DNA of 64,000 nt, taken from the NCBI GenBank assembly GCA_013365325.1, contig JABVXV010000212.1, positions 1 through 64,000 on the forward strand, given 5' to 3'. The notes beneath the pieces were generated by a model that was not told where the DNA came from, did no database searches, and saw only the letters and a program-made list of their open reading frames with translations. The position numbers and the translations under genes were made by a program. Each line of letters starts with the position of its first letter. The first letter of the stretch is position 1. This document shows, in pieces, positions 37,186 through 51,500 of this stretch. The stretch is from Dipetalonema caudispina. Taxonomy: Eukaryota > Nematoda > Chromadorea > Rhabditida > Onchocercidae.

Positions 37186-40100
37186 TGTAGAAGGAGGTAA
37201 GATCTTGCTATGTTCCTTTATTCGCGCTATACAAGTTACAGAAGCTTGAAAAAGTTCTGAAGTAATCGTTCATTTACACGATAATCTACATTACGTGGTT
37301 ACGTCGGGCTAAACAAAGTCAGCTGCGTGTAGCTTATTCAAATTCTTAATTTCTTGGTTTCAGCTATTTCTCAGACTAAAAATTCTGCTTTGTAGCCTTT
37401 GCAATTTCTTCTAGAGTAGTCTGTCTCCGCATCACTATTTGCATTTCGATCATAATATCAGTTCATCTTAGAGACGGAAAGCTTAGTATTTTAGGGTTAA
37501 AAAATTTTAATTCACGTAGTGTTTTCAATTCAAACAAAGTTAACTTTTTCAGGCTTTTTGATTTCGCATAATAAATATCTGATTAATTTGCAGCAAATTT
37601 GTACTGTATATTTTCTCTTCTGTTTGCTAAGTATGTATGTATTGAGGAAATTGGTGCCCAAAATTTGTTTTTTTCTTGCACTTTTTAGTCGTTTATTCCT
37701 TTTTTCTTTATATCGATATTGTTCTTTTGTTATTCAATTTCTATTCAAAAATGCCTTGAAATTTGGTGCCGAAGTGCCTGCGGATCCGATATTATCCCCT
37801 GAAAGGAAGGATTTTTGCTTTCTCCTTTTTAATGTTTTAACAACACAATATGCATGCGTCTTTCTTAAAAGACTCATTCTGATGTGAATTTTTACAATAA
37901 ATTGATGAATATTCCAAGCTTCTAACTTGACAACGATCGAAATAGTGTTTTGAAAAGGTTTCATATTATAAAAGAATCCGTTGAAGCTACTACTCCTCCC
38001 TTTCATGAATTATTCAAAAAATGCTAATCGTGATTAGTATATGCTCTTTATGCTTCTTTCTTTTCAATTACAATTCATTGTAATTTGTGTTCTTGTCTCT
38101 GATTGCTTATTCAATCATCTTATTGTCACAATTATTTTAATCGTTATTGTCATAAATGCACACCTTGATTGCACTATGTGTGGAACCTCTTCGGTTTTTT
38201 CATCTATTTTTGTTTCTTGCGTACTTTTTTCCTTTCCTCTCTGTGCCTTCTAAAAGATGCACTCTTTGTATTTTGAAAATTTTCCATTGTTCAATTGTTT
38301 TAAACACTACAAATTTGCCTTGATCAATGATTTTTACTTAATTTGTATTGAATTCTAATCTTTTTTTTAACGGATATAATAAAAATTGTCAAAGAAAAAT
38401 TTCCTTGCTACAATTAAGGAATACATTTACCTGAATTTCTCCTATCAGGGGAGAGAATGTTGTATCTAAAGGCGTTTGCCTGGACTTTGTACTGACTCGG
38501 TGGATACTTTGCTAAATCAGCTGTGTAATAGATTTTAATTCCGCCATCACTATTTCTACGGAGATAGCTTTGCTCATACAGATTGAAATTTTTTTCTATC
38601 CGGTTTAGTTAAGTTGTTATCCACAGTGTATATTCCGGAAATATTGGTGATGCAGAAAGTCTTCCACCTAATTCATATCTTATTTGTAATAGGGCGTATT
38701 CTTTGATAGCGCAAAATCGCATCAATAGTTCATAATTCTTGTAGCTGGCTGTTATGTTTTGCAGATATGCTCAATTGGCAGGTCATTTAGATGCCTTTCG
38801 GTAATCAATAATCAAACTAAAGAAATTAATGATTTGAAGATCATAGTGTTATTTATAAATACACTGGGCATTATGTCATATTTCAAAAAATATATTGAAA
38901 TATTTCAAAATTGAAATTTAAAAGTTATTTTCATTTCTAATGGAATATCCATGATATAACAATGGGTGAGAAATGAAAACAATTTTGCATTTAAAAACTT
39001 TTATGGCAAATAAAGAAATTAGAAAGGAAATGAAACCCTAAAGGAACATGAAATCATGCATACCATAAAAAATATAAGTAAAATACAATTCAATGGTATC
39101 GCTCGAAGAACGACATAAATACAACAAGTAAGCTTTTCAAAAACAGCACATATTATGAATGGATCCGCATGGACAAATGCATCTGATATCAAATGTTTTT
39201 CAGTATAAGCACAGAGTTATCAAAGGATAATTAAAAGTAGTTCAAATAATGAATGGTCTATACTTCCGATGGCTAAAGAAGTTTCTTCGAATCCGATATC
39301 CATTAATAGCTATTTCCAGAAGGATTCCGCACTTTTACATCTCAACAACGATTCATTTCAACTGGACTGTTTAGACGGAAAGAGATTGTCTCTTGCATGA
39401 ACACTTGTGACAGATTTGAACTTGAAGATGTCTACAATCGATGAGTAAACACCACAACTTAGTATGACTCGGTCTTGTAACGACAAATGACATATGTTTG
39501 ATGCTCAGTAATATAGTCTTAGAGATGAAGAATAAACTCATCAACTTCACCAGGCACACCTTAGCTGATGTGATATTGTTGTATCAGTGATAAGTTATCA
39601 CTAATGATCGAGATATCCGATGTAGCCTTAAATTTAGAATCTGTAGCAAAAACTTCTCAGCTCTTGGAAAATGCAAAATCTCTTACTTCCGAATTATGAA
39701 TCTAATCACTTTGTTAGGAGAAGTAATAGCATTTGAAATACCATTGAATTTGAAATTATTATTAATTCTTAAAACTAATACCTGAATGAATTGCAATATG
39801 CAATCATTTCACAGCAACATTTTCAATTATTTTAATTTCGTAAAAGATGTCGCGGAAGCTTTTTGTTTGTGGTAGAAGGAATTTGTATTTTTGTGGACGA
39901 CAGTATAATCCTCTTGATTGAGTATCACGACAAGTAGCTGAATATAGACTTTATTGAATAACACAACAATTAATATCAGCTGATGTTATAATATCTTTTA
40001 GAGCGTAATAAGTTATTCAGTCACTAAACATACTGGTAGTGGGAAGGTCCAAATAAGAATAACATAGGAGAGGTAGACGTGAGTGACTCGTAGCTTTGTA

Positions 40101-40206
40101 ATTGAATAAGGTGATTGAGTGAGCACCGTAAAGCCGTGACCCTTGTAAATGTATGTGTGTGTAGTGGGAATGGCCTACAGGAAGCATTATTATTGTAACC
40201 CTGTTG

Positions 40207-40388
40207 TAAGTATATGACACAAAGGACAATGTATTACACTCCTAGCTTAAGCATATAAAACAAAGGACACGATGTTACAATCTTATTTTAAGGATATAAA
40301 CAAAGGACAGTGCGTTGCTGTCAGATCTGATTTAAGTATATCCTAACCACAGACAACAAAGACGTATTGTGTTGATATCTCATCTTAG
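40207..40388. repeat. Degenerate tandem repeat, about 45-50 bp unit, four copies
   Basis: Units share a TAAG-nATAT start followed by an ACAAAGGACA-like core: TAAGTATATGACACAAAGGA, TAAGCATATAAAACAAAGGA, AAGGATATAAACAAAGGACA, and a weaker fourth starting TAAGTATATCC. The copies have diverged well beyond the shared core. Confidence 0.75.
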
Positions 40389-43300
40389 ACAAGGATGAGT
40401 ATGAGTTAAATGATTTATGTTAACAATTTATAAGATGAATTGGTTCATCAGATATGAAACATCAATTACTTTAATTACAAGAAATGTAGTATTCCTTTCT
40501 TCGCGAAATTTATTTGGATTCCGCGACAGAAGATCGACGAGAATTCGAGCCATCTATTGAAATGTAAACAGTTATTAAGCTTTATAAACCTAAAGTGATT
40601 GCTTGACAAGAATTAAGTACGGTTAGTTTAATCGCTAAACACATGTACTTTGTCAGTAACAATTGGTTTATTTCAATTGATTTCTTTCGCTAACTGTACG
40701 TTTAATTGTTAATAAAATAGTGAATTGTGTATTTACAGTCTTCGGAAGAAGCATTAACATAGTGCTGGGACAATTTCAATCAGATAATAATTTAAAATGG
40801 TTTTAAAGAGCTTCGAAATGATTCCGAAATAGGAACAGTTCAGTAATGATCTATAATAGGAGATCAATTATATATTTGCGATCAGCTCGATGGACCACAT
40901 ATGTCTGCTTTGAAATAATACACAAAAATATCAGAAATTTTGATAATAAATGTACGATTCAATTAAAAGTCAAATTTCCGTTCAAATGTTGTCAATACAT
41001 TTGAAAAGCATTAAATGAAAACGTTCAAATGTACAACCAGAATCAAACTAATCTCGCTCATTAAATTATAAAAAAGTGTACCCAATAATTTGTACTGTAA
41101 AGAGGTTATTGTGTACCTGATATTTCAAGATGATATTGTTAGCACACATCATATTTAAAACATAATTGATAACAATTTCTATCTAAATCCTTCCGAAGTA
41201 TTATTATTACATTGCAACTTGGTGTAAATTGAAAGGATATCACATTCACAATTAGGCAGGAAATTTGAGTAATTCAAGTTATTCTAAAACAAAAGGAGGT
41301 TCAAAGTATTTTTTCTACAGATTTGCAATATATAGAAGTAAGAGTGACTGAGGAAGAATAAGTGTTTACCTTTACTTAAATGGTAATTTTATTAAATCCA
41401 TCCAACGGATGAATGAACGACAACTTCGTAAAATATAATACAGGTAAACAGATATTCGTCCAATTTCCGATCATAAATATATAAGTGAATAAAAATAATA
41501 TTTGTAATGTTTGTGAAAGCAGTCCATTAATATCTGAAAAACTAAGATTTTATAAAAACATCAAATTAAAAAAATGATTATTGAATTTTATGTGCTATAG
41601 ATGAATGAATGATCCTCAATGGTGATGTGCTTCAAATCAAAAAGGGAATCAAATTCAAGATTAAGTATAATAGAGATAATTTCAAAGAAATTAGTTGATC
41701 GGGAATAAAATTAATGGTTGCATATGGATGCATCTCGGCAATTCATAGTAATTTGCAAGTGACACTGTGCTTGAAATGGCCAGTAGCCATTTCAATATGT
41801 TATGTTCACGATGTTATGATGCAACTTTCTGAAATCATTTACGATTTTCTGATGTAAAATTAATTCAATAACTAACTACTAAAAAGTTATGAACTATTTG
41901 ACTTAATTGGAACTAATTTTTTCGGGACTGGTAAGTACATAACGAAATTTTCGCTTCTCAAGTTATCGCAAACTGAATTGAAGATTTAAAGTATTTTTTA
42001 ACGAACGATGCATTTTTAACTCAAGATTTCTATTATTGAACTTATTGTCTGTATTGATCTGTCTCTTCCTCCCATTCATTTAAAATATTTGGATAAGTGA
42101 AACGACAGAAAGAATGTGGCAAAATTTTTTTAAGGTAGAACAAATTTTAAGATTAGCTCACTGATCAAAAATCTTTATTTAAAAAAAAAATTCATTGCAT
42201 TCTGCGAGATATTGTATCTCACTGAAAAACAAGTAAAGCATACCCAACTAGTCCGCATATCGGAAACCTAACTAATATGGTCTGTAATTTTGGGAATATT
42301 TCAAGGCACAAAATTTGGATTGTTTTATTCAAAGTGTGCCAATAGTGGCTTTTTTTGAATTACGAAAATTATGGACTATTTTCTCAGATCTCAAAAATTG
42401 CTAATTGATATTAGGAATATGACACTATCCGAAAACAAAATTTTTTAATTTCTAATAGTAATTTACGAAATAAAAATTTCTTTGCATATTTATTGGTTTT
42501 ACCAAGCCTTTTAACAATTTCGACGAAAGATATTTCAATACTTCTTGCATATGCAGTGAAAGTATCTTGTATTCATTATTTTTTCAAATCAAAGTATTTT
42601 ATTTAGCCAATCAGCAATTGAGTGGAAAAATTAGAACAGAAGGAATTTATTGCATAACTTGATTTTTTTTTTTTTTTTTGTTTTTGTGATACGCGTTCTG
42701 GACTTAAACGGCAGAAGAACATGCCAGAAAGGGAGGGACAACAAATGTTAAACCGTATTTCCGGAAACTAGCAATCCTACATCCTTCCCTTTTTCTTTTC
42801 TTTTCTTTTCAGTTATTATCGCTAATAACTTCATTATAGTAAAATTATAAATTTTATTCTGTAATGTATGATATTTTATTGGATTTCAGATATGCAAATG
42901 ATTTGTACTGAATTCTTAGAAGATGCTTAAATCATATATTCATACATGAATTTGCGTAATTTAAAGGAAGTCCTGTCTAACTACATTAAAAAATGTTGAA
43001 ATTATCGAAGTATTTAAAATGATTTCAAGAATTTTAAATATCGAAGAAATGCACTTTACCAGTGTTTTTTCAAAGCATTTTCGAAATTTAAAGATATAAA
43101 TGATTGTTTGTGTATTTCGAAGGGAATACGTCAATTTAAACAAGTGAATGTAAGCTATATTTATATTCAGTGGGAGTTTCACTTTTGTTGACTTTCGTGT
43201 TTGTCAGTGTTTTATCACTGAAATTCATTATTAATGCACTTTTTTTTGGATTATCATCGCCAATTCGTTCATTCGGACCCGAAAACATATTACATTACGA

Positions 43301-44681
43301 AGTGACGTACGTGAAAACCTCAGGTCTCAACCATACAAATTATCTCGTCTTGTGCGTCGATTGTCCATAATGCGAATATTTTGCAAAATATCCGATTACT
43401 TTAAAGACATCGTTCTAATATGTTCCGGATGGTATTCATTTCAGTACTGTATCGATGATTTTATATTTCGTTACTATCATCCGCTATTGATACAAATTCC
43501 GGAAATTTGAGCATACAGTTTTGAAAAACAGATCTTAAAATTGATTAAATCTTTGATTGCTCCTTTTAAATATGTTCAAAATTACTTATGAAAATAGCTG
43601 ATATTGTAAATTAATACAGTTTGAAATAATCTTAAGATAGCAAAATCATTGTTGATTTTATTAAGAGAGGTAAATAATTGAAAATAAAAGTGCTTATTTT
43701 GAAAAGAAACTAAACAGAAACACTTTGCTTCTATCATCATCGCCTTTCATAAAACCAGACACAATAAAACATTTAAAAAATCAACAATATACCAGCTAAG
43801 TAGCCAAGTAGTCTTTATTTGTACGGTTTTTTTATAACATTTGAACTATCGAATTAGCAAATAAAAATAATTGAGAGGCAAATATGCGAATTTTCTTCGT
43901 CAAAAATTTGAATTTAATTGAAAATGTTTTTAGAGTTTCAAATTTTTCATTCTTACGAATAAAATTTATGCAAATACATTTAGAACTCTTCATGTGAACG
44001 AAACAGGACTGAACACTTCTGAAAATATAATGAAATTATATGTGGCGTAGAACGTTGATGTCGAGATCATTTGTTGGAATGTAATAGCAAAGGAGAATGA
44101 GAGGCTGTCGTTTTGATGATTTCTGCGCTCAATGAATAGCTGTTGTGTGGGCGAGAGAATGGTTGAAGATAGCAAAAATTGATGAATCTAAGCTGTTGCA
44201 AATAAATAATACAATCAATAATCTGTGAAATATAAAGAAGGTCTAAGCCGCAATATGAGAAAGATATTTGAGGATAAAACCATTCCTATTGATCAGCAAC
44301 AGGAACGGTAGACTGTATCAGATGAGATGATAATTATAAAAATTTAGATGAAAAATCTCGGAGCAATCATATGAATATGTCTGGATGTACTTCGACTAAA
44401 GGCTTTTCCCACAATAGCTTAGCTGAGGAATTTGTAGAAGATGCAGGAAGAACAGGAAGGATGAAGTAATGTATAATGCAATGCAATCAACTCTTTCTAT
44501 TTCTCTCTTCAACAAAGTTGTTTCTCTCAACCGATTTGCTTTCATTATTGAAGTTAAGGAAACAAGTTAGAAGAGCGAAGATGAAATAGAAGTGGAAGGG
44601 AAAAAAAGACTTTAAAAAAAAGAAAACCCTCGAAAGCAGTGTAAAAACTTTCATTATTGTCATTATCATTATCATCGTTAT

Positions 44682-44717
44682 CAACAACACAATAACAATA
44701 ACAACAATAACAACAAT

Positions 44718-44814
<97 letters not shown>

Positions 44815-44843
44815 GCAACAATAATAGCAATAACAATAACAAT
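44682..44843. repeat. (AAC)n microsatellite
   Basis: About 160 bases of AAC repeats, nearly pure from about 44720 to 44811, with AAT interruptions at the edges. On the minus strand it produces a long polyvaline frame that is an artefact. It lies about 750 bases before the unc-89 start codon. Confidence 0.97.
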
Positions 44844-45569
44844 CACATCAATGATAGTGTAATTACCACCATAATGGCTCATCTGTTAATTTTTCCATAA
44901 TCCGATACGTATTATAATCAACTTTCTCCGCTCCTTCTCCTCACAAATATCATCTTCCCTTGAAATCAGAGCAAAAATTTTTATATTGTTGAGCATTCTT
45001 CTCTTCCTTTCAATTTTCTGCTCTAACTAACACCTTCTCATCTCTCATTTCTCTCTAATCTGAACCATCCAATATCCCAAAAGTTCCCAACCCAATCACA
45101 CTACAGCCTGACTTCAGGCGTATTCGGTTCGCTGCCACCAAGACCATTCCCCCACCGTTTTGTTTTAAAGTAATAACTAAACAAAACACGGATAAAAGTT
45201 TGCATAATTTGGGATTTTTTCTTTTTCTTTTTCCGGGGGGGAAAATCACCAATTTTAACGGCAAATTTAGCAATTAGTTCATCAAGGAGGTACCACAACA
45301 AAAACCTCATAAGCTGTTCATCTTTGAATAGCAATAAATCCGACAGTTTCGATCCTTCGAGCAATACAGTGACTTCTATTCTACTCTATTTGATTATTTC
45401 TCTTCTATTCCAATTTTATTCTAAAATTTGGGAAACGAACTTTAAAAATAGTCCTGTAAAGAATCAGCGGCCGATAAGTAAATATTTCCTTTGTATATTT
45501 GTAAAATCAACGAGTGCAGCAGCAACCAACTATCGGTTCTATCTGTAGCATTTACTGAAAATTTTTGAA

Positions 45570-45594
45570 TTTCCATTAGTTATTGCTTGCAAAA
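45570..45594 (+). promoter_or_regulatory. Probable trans-splice acceptor of unc-89
   Basis: TTTCCATTAG ends at 45579, 15 bases before the unc-89 ATG. A spliced-leader acceptor a few bases before the start codon is common in nematodes, and no ATG lies between. The motif is seen; its use is inferred. Confidence 0.45.
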
Positions 45595-48500
45595 ATGAAT
45601 CTTGCAAGCCGACGTCAACGTCAATATCAGCGTAAATACAATTCGTTCAGGTAATTTGGAGATAAAATTTTAAAAAATTAAAATTATATTTAAATTCTAA
45701 CGTTTCTTTGCTAGATATGACCCTGCTAATTTACCTCTAAAATCATTTGATTTTCAGATTCCAAACTGTTAAAATTCAAAATACTTTTTTATATATATAA
45801 AGTTTCTATAATATCAGTGATTAAGCATTAACTTAGACTGGAAATTTCAACTGGAAAAACTATTAATTTGGAAAGTTATTTTAATCAAATGCATATTATT
45901 TTAATGTTCTTTCAATTCTAAATCTAAATGAAAAATTTATTGCATCTTGTAAAAAAGAAATCTAACATTAAAAAAATATGAAAAGAGTGGCGGAGTGAAT
46001 CAACTTTTCTCGTATGCTAATTATTCCATTAATCAACTTTTCTAGTATGCTAATTATTCCATTAAGTTCTTAACTGAGAGATATTCACCATAAGTAATCT
46101 TATAATATATCCATTTGGAACTTTTCAATTGAGTTCTTAATCAAAAGAATCAGGAAAGATTGTGGAAAACTGAGGAAATAAGGGAGAAGAATTTTATTGA
46201 GAAAGATTTACTTTAAAGAAAATTCACTTTAAATAAAACTTGTCCAATTTACAATGTGTCGTATTAAGGTCTTTCCTATCTGATCATTCAATATTATCTG
46301 AACAAATCAATATGATCCTTCCCATTTAGCATACTATAAAATGCCATCCTCAATTTTTTTAGAAAATACACAGCAACAGAAGATGTGAATTATGCAGCGC
46401 ATACATCTCGATCATCTTACCGTTCTGAATCGATTACTTCAAGAAGCAGTGACCGTGGCCGAAGTTCATCATCCGAAATTATTTCTGTAGGATCATTCAA
46501 AATTATCACTGTAGATCCAAAATTTTAGTACGACTTCCCGCTATTTTCCGAAATCCTCGAAATTACAGAATGTTGGAATTCCAGTCTTTGTAGTGGAAGT
46601 TGGTTGATTTTCTGGCTGATGTCTGATTTGTGGTGGTACAGAGAATCGAACCAGTAATTTTATTCAGAAATATATTATCAACAGTAGAATAGCGTCAGGA
46701 TAACAGACAATGATTGAATTTAAGAGAGTTCGATCGGATAGCGTTTGATCGGATTCAAATCAAACTTGGATGTGTTGGTAGGTAGGTAAGTAGGTAATTA
46801 ATGGAATTTTCGGGGGATATTTAAACTGTTATAAAATGGGCGTATTGTGATAGAATACGATTGATAACAAGATATTTGGGGAAAAGAAAACAATTTTACA
46901 AAAGGAATATGGTAAGAAAGCTTAACGAATGTATGACAGGGACGAATACATAATTGAGATTAAGCATTAGATAAAATTAATTTGATGAAATTAGAATGAG
47001 AATGGAAATGGAACGGAAATGTTTAGATAACATTTTTAGATTAGCGTGGGAATTAGCAAGCAATGAGAAATAAATTCTCAGACAATAAATCATTGATAAT
47101 TTCTACAATTTGTTAACCATTTGATTATATGACATAATCCTTTATAATAATTGGCTTAATTAGGAATGAATTTCGGGTTTCTCGATAGTCTTTGATAATA
47201 TTAAAATAATGAACTATGCAGGTAGTTTATCAAATCTCCAATATATTAATATATTTATTGAAGGTTTCGGAGACCCGATCATTGCCAGTATACATAGCAA
47301 CTCAGGATTATGTTCCTGAACCTGATGACACAGAATCAATATCTTTGGAGCAAGGACAAATTGTTGAAGTGTTAGATAAAAAGAATGCCGCATCATGGCT
47401 TATCAGAACAAAGGTTGATAATTTCAGAGGGAAATTTCTCGATGTTTAGTAATTTTCTGAAGAAAATTGAAATCTTTGTAGGCACGTCCACCAAAATCAG
47501 GTTGGGTACCAGGATCATATTTTGAATCACCAACAGAATATTATAAGCAACGAAAAAGAACTCGTGAATTGGTGAACAGAGATTTAAATTTGACTGATGA
47601 ACAAGAAGCAATTATGAAAAGAGAGTAAGTTTAGCGAATTCGTAAATACTCCCCAATATTCTGGCGTTTTCAGAATGCGCTAGACAATACAACTTAAGCT
47701 ATTTGTGCTGCAGTAGAAACTTAAATACTTCGTTACCACCGAATCTTATTTCAATTTCACACAAAATTTTTTGCTGTTTAGTGGTAACTGTTGGATAAAA
47801 TTTTATTTTACAGTCAAGTTTATCATGATCTACTACGTTCCGAGGAAGAATTCGTTAATGAGCTGCGAACAGTTGTTGATACATATGTAAAAGCATTGAA
47901 TGATACGGGTATTCCGGAAGAAGTGAAAGCAAAAAAAGATGAATTGATGATGAATCTGAAGCAATTACATAATTTCCATGCGAAGTACGTTTAAGCTGCT
48001 GAAAATAACTTATTGTTCCCGTTGAATTTTTAGGTCGTTTGGCATCTTGCACTTTTCTTACTTCCATAAAAATTTTGGAAATTTCTCCTCAAATTTTCAG
48101 CATAATGTTGAAAGGCCTGCAGTACTATTCGGATGATCCTAATAAAGTGGGTCAAACATTTACACGTCTATCACGTGATTTTGACTTACATATTCAATTT
48201 CATCATAATTTGCCGCATGTACAAGAACTGCTCAAACAAAAAACAATCAGCGATTTCCTTCAGGTATGTAAAGTAACAGGTATGGGATTTGAAAATTTTT
48301 TAGCAAAAATGCGAATTTTTTCACTGCAGTTTTGCGAAATTTATCATTAAATTGTCGAAAATGTAATCGAAATTTATCAGTAAATTTTCATAAATTTTCT
48401 GCGGTACCTCGAAATTACCCGCAGATTGAAAATTATAATGGTAAATTTGCATTTTTGAATTTTTTTTTGCTGCTATTATTATATCGCTTTAATCTGCTTT

Positions 48501-51500
48501 TTTATTCCTTATCGTCTTCCTCTCACTTTTCTTCACTTTGATTAAAGTTCAATCAGCCCTCTTTAACAGTTAATTCAGAAATTTCGTTACCTAAAATTAA
48601 AAATTAAAAAAAACAAATTTTTCATTTTCCTTGAACAATTCTAAAATTTTCTCAGAGAAAATCTTTTTTTTTAAACTTCTACTATTTGTTAGAAATTGTA
48701 AATAACGCTGACCCTTATTGTTATTATAGTATTTTAATTACCTACTGATATCATTCATATGCAGAATTTAATCAGTCAGTCACTGACAAATCTTTTCTAT
48801 CCTATTTATCATAACCTGCTTGCAATTACTGTTTAAAATAAGTAACCTTAATATTCTTCTCTTAAATTCTTCTTTGCTGAAATCCTTTTAAAACAAATAG
48901 CCAATATAAAATGCTACGACAACTACGAAGTGCTCAAATACTGACAGTATTCTGACTTCAAACTTTCGAAATAAGTCAATTAAAGCTTAATTATTACTTC
49001 ATATAAGAGTAAATTCACTAAATTTATTGCAATTTAGATATAAAATTTCTATACATGATTTTGATTTTAACATTTTGAGCATTTTTTCATTTTTTTTTTT
49101 TAATGTCATTCGATCCAGATTACTTCCCAATTTCCCAACAAATAGTTTAAGATTAAATAAGACTGAAAACTAAGAATGGAAATTTTGCATTCATTTTTTC
49201 CTTTCTTTGAAATTTAAACTTTCATTTTTCGTTTTCTTTACCCAAACGTGGAAGGTTTGATTTACTCCCTGATTAATAATGAATTATAGAAGTTTTCGAG
49301 TAATTTAAGATTTAATAATTTAAGATTTGGTCTCATTATTTGAAAGTCTCGCATAATTGCGCAATAATTGGGAATAACTTTTTTCAATTCCAATTTTCTT
49401 ATTTGATCATTCTCATTCCTTGCTTCCATTCTCATTTCTACTGTTTGAATTTTTAATAATTCAATATTTGGTCTTATTATTTGAAATTCTGTAAAATAAG
49501 AAAACCAATAATGAATCACTATCAATACAATAAATATACTTACTGCATACGTCATTGTCTATTTCTTGTCGTCGTTTATGACAAAACAAATTTCCCCAAC
49601 TCTTGATTAGACAATGGTACTTATCAAGAAATATCATTCTTATCATTAAAAAAAATTTAGATCCTATTCAAGTAAATATTATGCTTTAATAAATCAATTA
49701 TTCCATCTTGATTACTACACAAAAAGTTATATTAAGCTGAAGTTATAAATAAAATTTGCTTATTGAATATCTGCTTTCCGATTAATTTAATTTTTATAAA
49801 TTTCGTAATTCCTAGATTTTTCTCTCTTAATGTTGTAATTTTAAAAATCACTTTTTCAAACTGTTTAAAAATTGTTGATGTAATATATTTGCGAAAACAA
49901 TATGGTGTAGTATTTCCTCAACTTTATTCACGATACTGGTATCAAATTTAGAAATTAATATTTTTCAACTTTCAGATTATTTTAAAAATTCTTAGATTAC
50001 TATTCGAAAAATCGTGAAAGCTAAAACAACATTCTTTTAAAAAGAAATTTTCTAATTTTTGTTGAATTATTCAGTATATCTCCTACCTCAGAAAAATCCC
50101 GAGATTCCTCGAAAGATTAAAAGCATCCAAGGAATAATACTGCAGCTTTTTCTTGAGAAGAGATGAAAATACTCAAATCATCCACTATTTCTGATACTTT
50201 TCTTCTTTCTCGAAGATCATTTCTCCATTTTCTGCAAGAATTCGTTTTGTCTGTTTTTTAACAATCAATATTTTAATTACATTATCCAAATTAATAATCA
50301 AATAGTTAAATCATCGTGTCTTTTAATCATCGTGTCTTTTTATTGGATTCAAATTTAAAGCCATTCTTCCATTTGATTATGAATTTTTCAAATCAGTAAA
50401 ATTCCTTTTCTCCGGTTGCTTATCTAAAACTTTGTAATGGAAGTATTTTCTCGTTAGGCACTTATTTTGTTAAAACTTTTTACCGTAATATGCAAATTTT
50501 GACATGTTGCTGTAGCGGCTTAAAAAATCGCTTTTGCGAGAATTTATTCCAGTCGAAATTATAAATTTAAATGTTTCTCAAAATTGTTGATAAAAACTTT
50601 ACAAAATTTCATGATAAAGTTGATTATCCTATTTTTCGTGAATCTTTCTGTAGGAAACAATTTTCAAACTGATTTAAAGCCATTTCATTCTCGTCATTGT
50701 TATTTTCGACGAAGGTTTCCAAGACAAATTTTTCTAAGGAATTAGTCAAGCATTTTACTTTTATTAATACTGAAGCAAACTTAACAGTTTGCTCAATTCT
50801 CTACTTCAATTAATCAAAAGATTATGCCTCCGTTTAAAATTAATTTAATGGGATCAGGACGAAAGAGATGACAACAATATGATGAAAGAATGATTGAAAT
50901 TTGCTGATTGTTTAGTGCAAATATACTTGTTAATAAATGCAATATGAAATAAAATGTTCACAGTCAACAAAATATACATTATTCAACGATTGTTAATTTA
51001 AATTTTAGAGGAAAAAATCTTGCGAAAAACATTCATGGACAGTAAAAAGAATGGTTTTTCATCAATTGTCTTTTAATTTAGGTATAAATTATTTGAAAAT
51101 TTTACAGTGCAGGGTTAAAATTAAATTGGAACAAAAACAATTGCACTTTTGGAGTGTAAAATTTTAAATTATTCTAATTAGACTCAAATATATCTTTTCC
51201 TGTTAACCATTACAATTAGCACATTTTTGTGAGGCAGAAATAACTTCGTTTATTCCTACAACACAAAAATAATTCATTCTTTCGAAATGCTGTAATTCGG
51301 AAAATACTTTCTTACTTTGCTTGCAAAAAATTGTTGAGATAATTGAAGAAGTGGTAATCAGTTGGCGAAAGATCGGATAAAACATAATTTCGGATCCCTT
51401 GAATAATAGTCAAAAGTTGTTGGGAAGATTTGAGCACTTTTTGTGGGCCAATGCTCGTCAAAGATATTACAGTTTTCGAGTGCTTCTCTCCAATTTGTTG

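Larger units (their letters stand above)
37186..45594. other. Gene-poor spacer between the STAR gene and unc-89
   Basis: No convincing gene. Early AATAAA signals may end the STAR transcripts. From roughly 39.1 to 40.4 kb the sequence is less AT-rich and full of stops, with a degenerate tandem repeat at 40207-40388, a 17-base palindrome at 39586-39602 and a short inverted repeat at 41772-41794. This could be a decayed mobile element (inference). The last kilobase holds the AAC microsatellite and a pyrimidine-rich stretch at about 44920-45060, likely the unc-89 promoter side. Confidence 0.55.

Noticed and set aside
38448..38502. Further possible STAR-gene tail (GERMLYLKAFAWTLY) after CTATCAG
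   Set aside because: Phase fits, but short in-frame tails after an acceptor are common by chance and nothing else supports it.
43170..43370. 66-codon plus-strand frame with hydrophobic start
   Set aside because: No ATG start, no downstream exon, no recognised motif.
44487..44882. 131-codon minus-strand frame rich in valine
   Set aside because: It is the translation of the AAC microsatellite plus flanks; no coding features.
45055..45364. Two overlapping minus-strand frames upstream of unc-89
   Set aside because: Both look somewhat protein-like but overlap each other and the pyrimidine-rich promoter side, and no splice borders were found.
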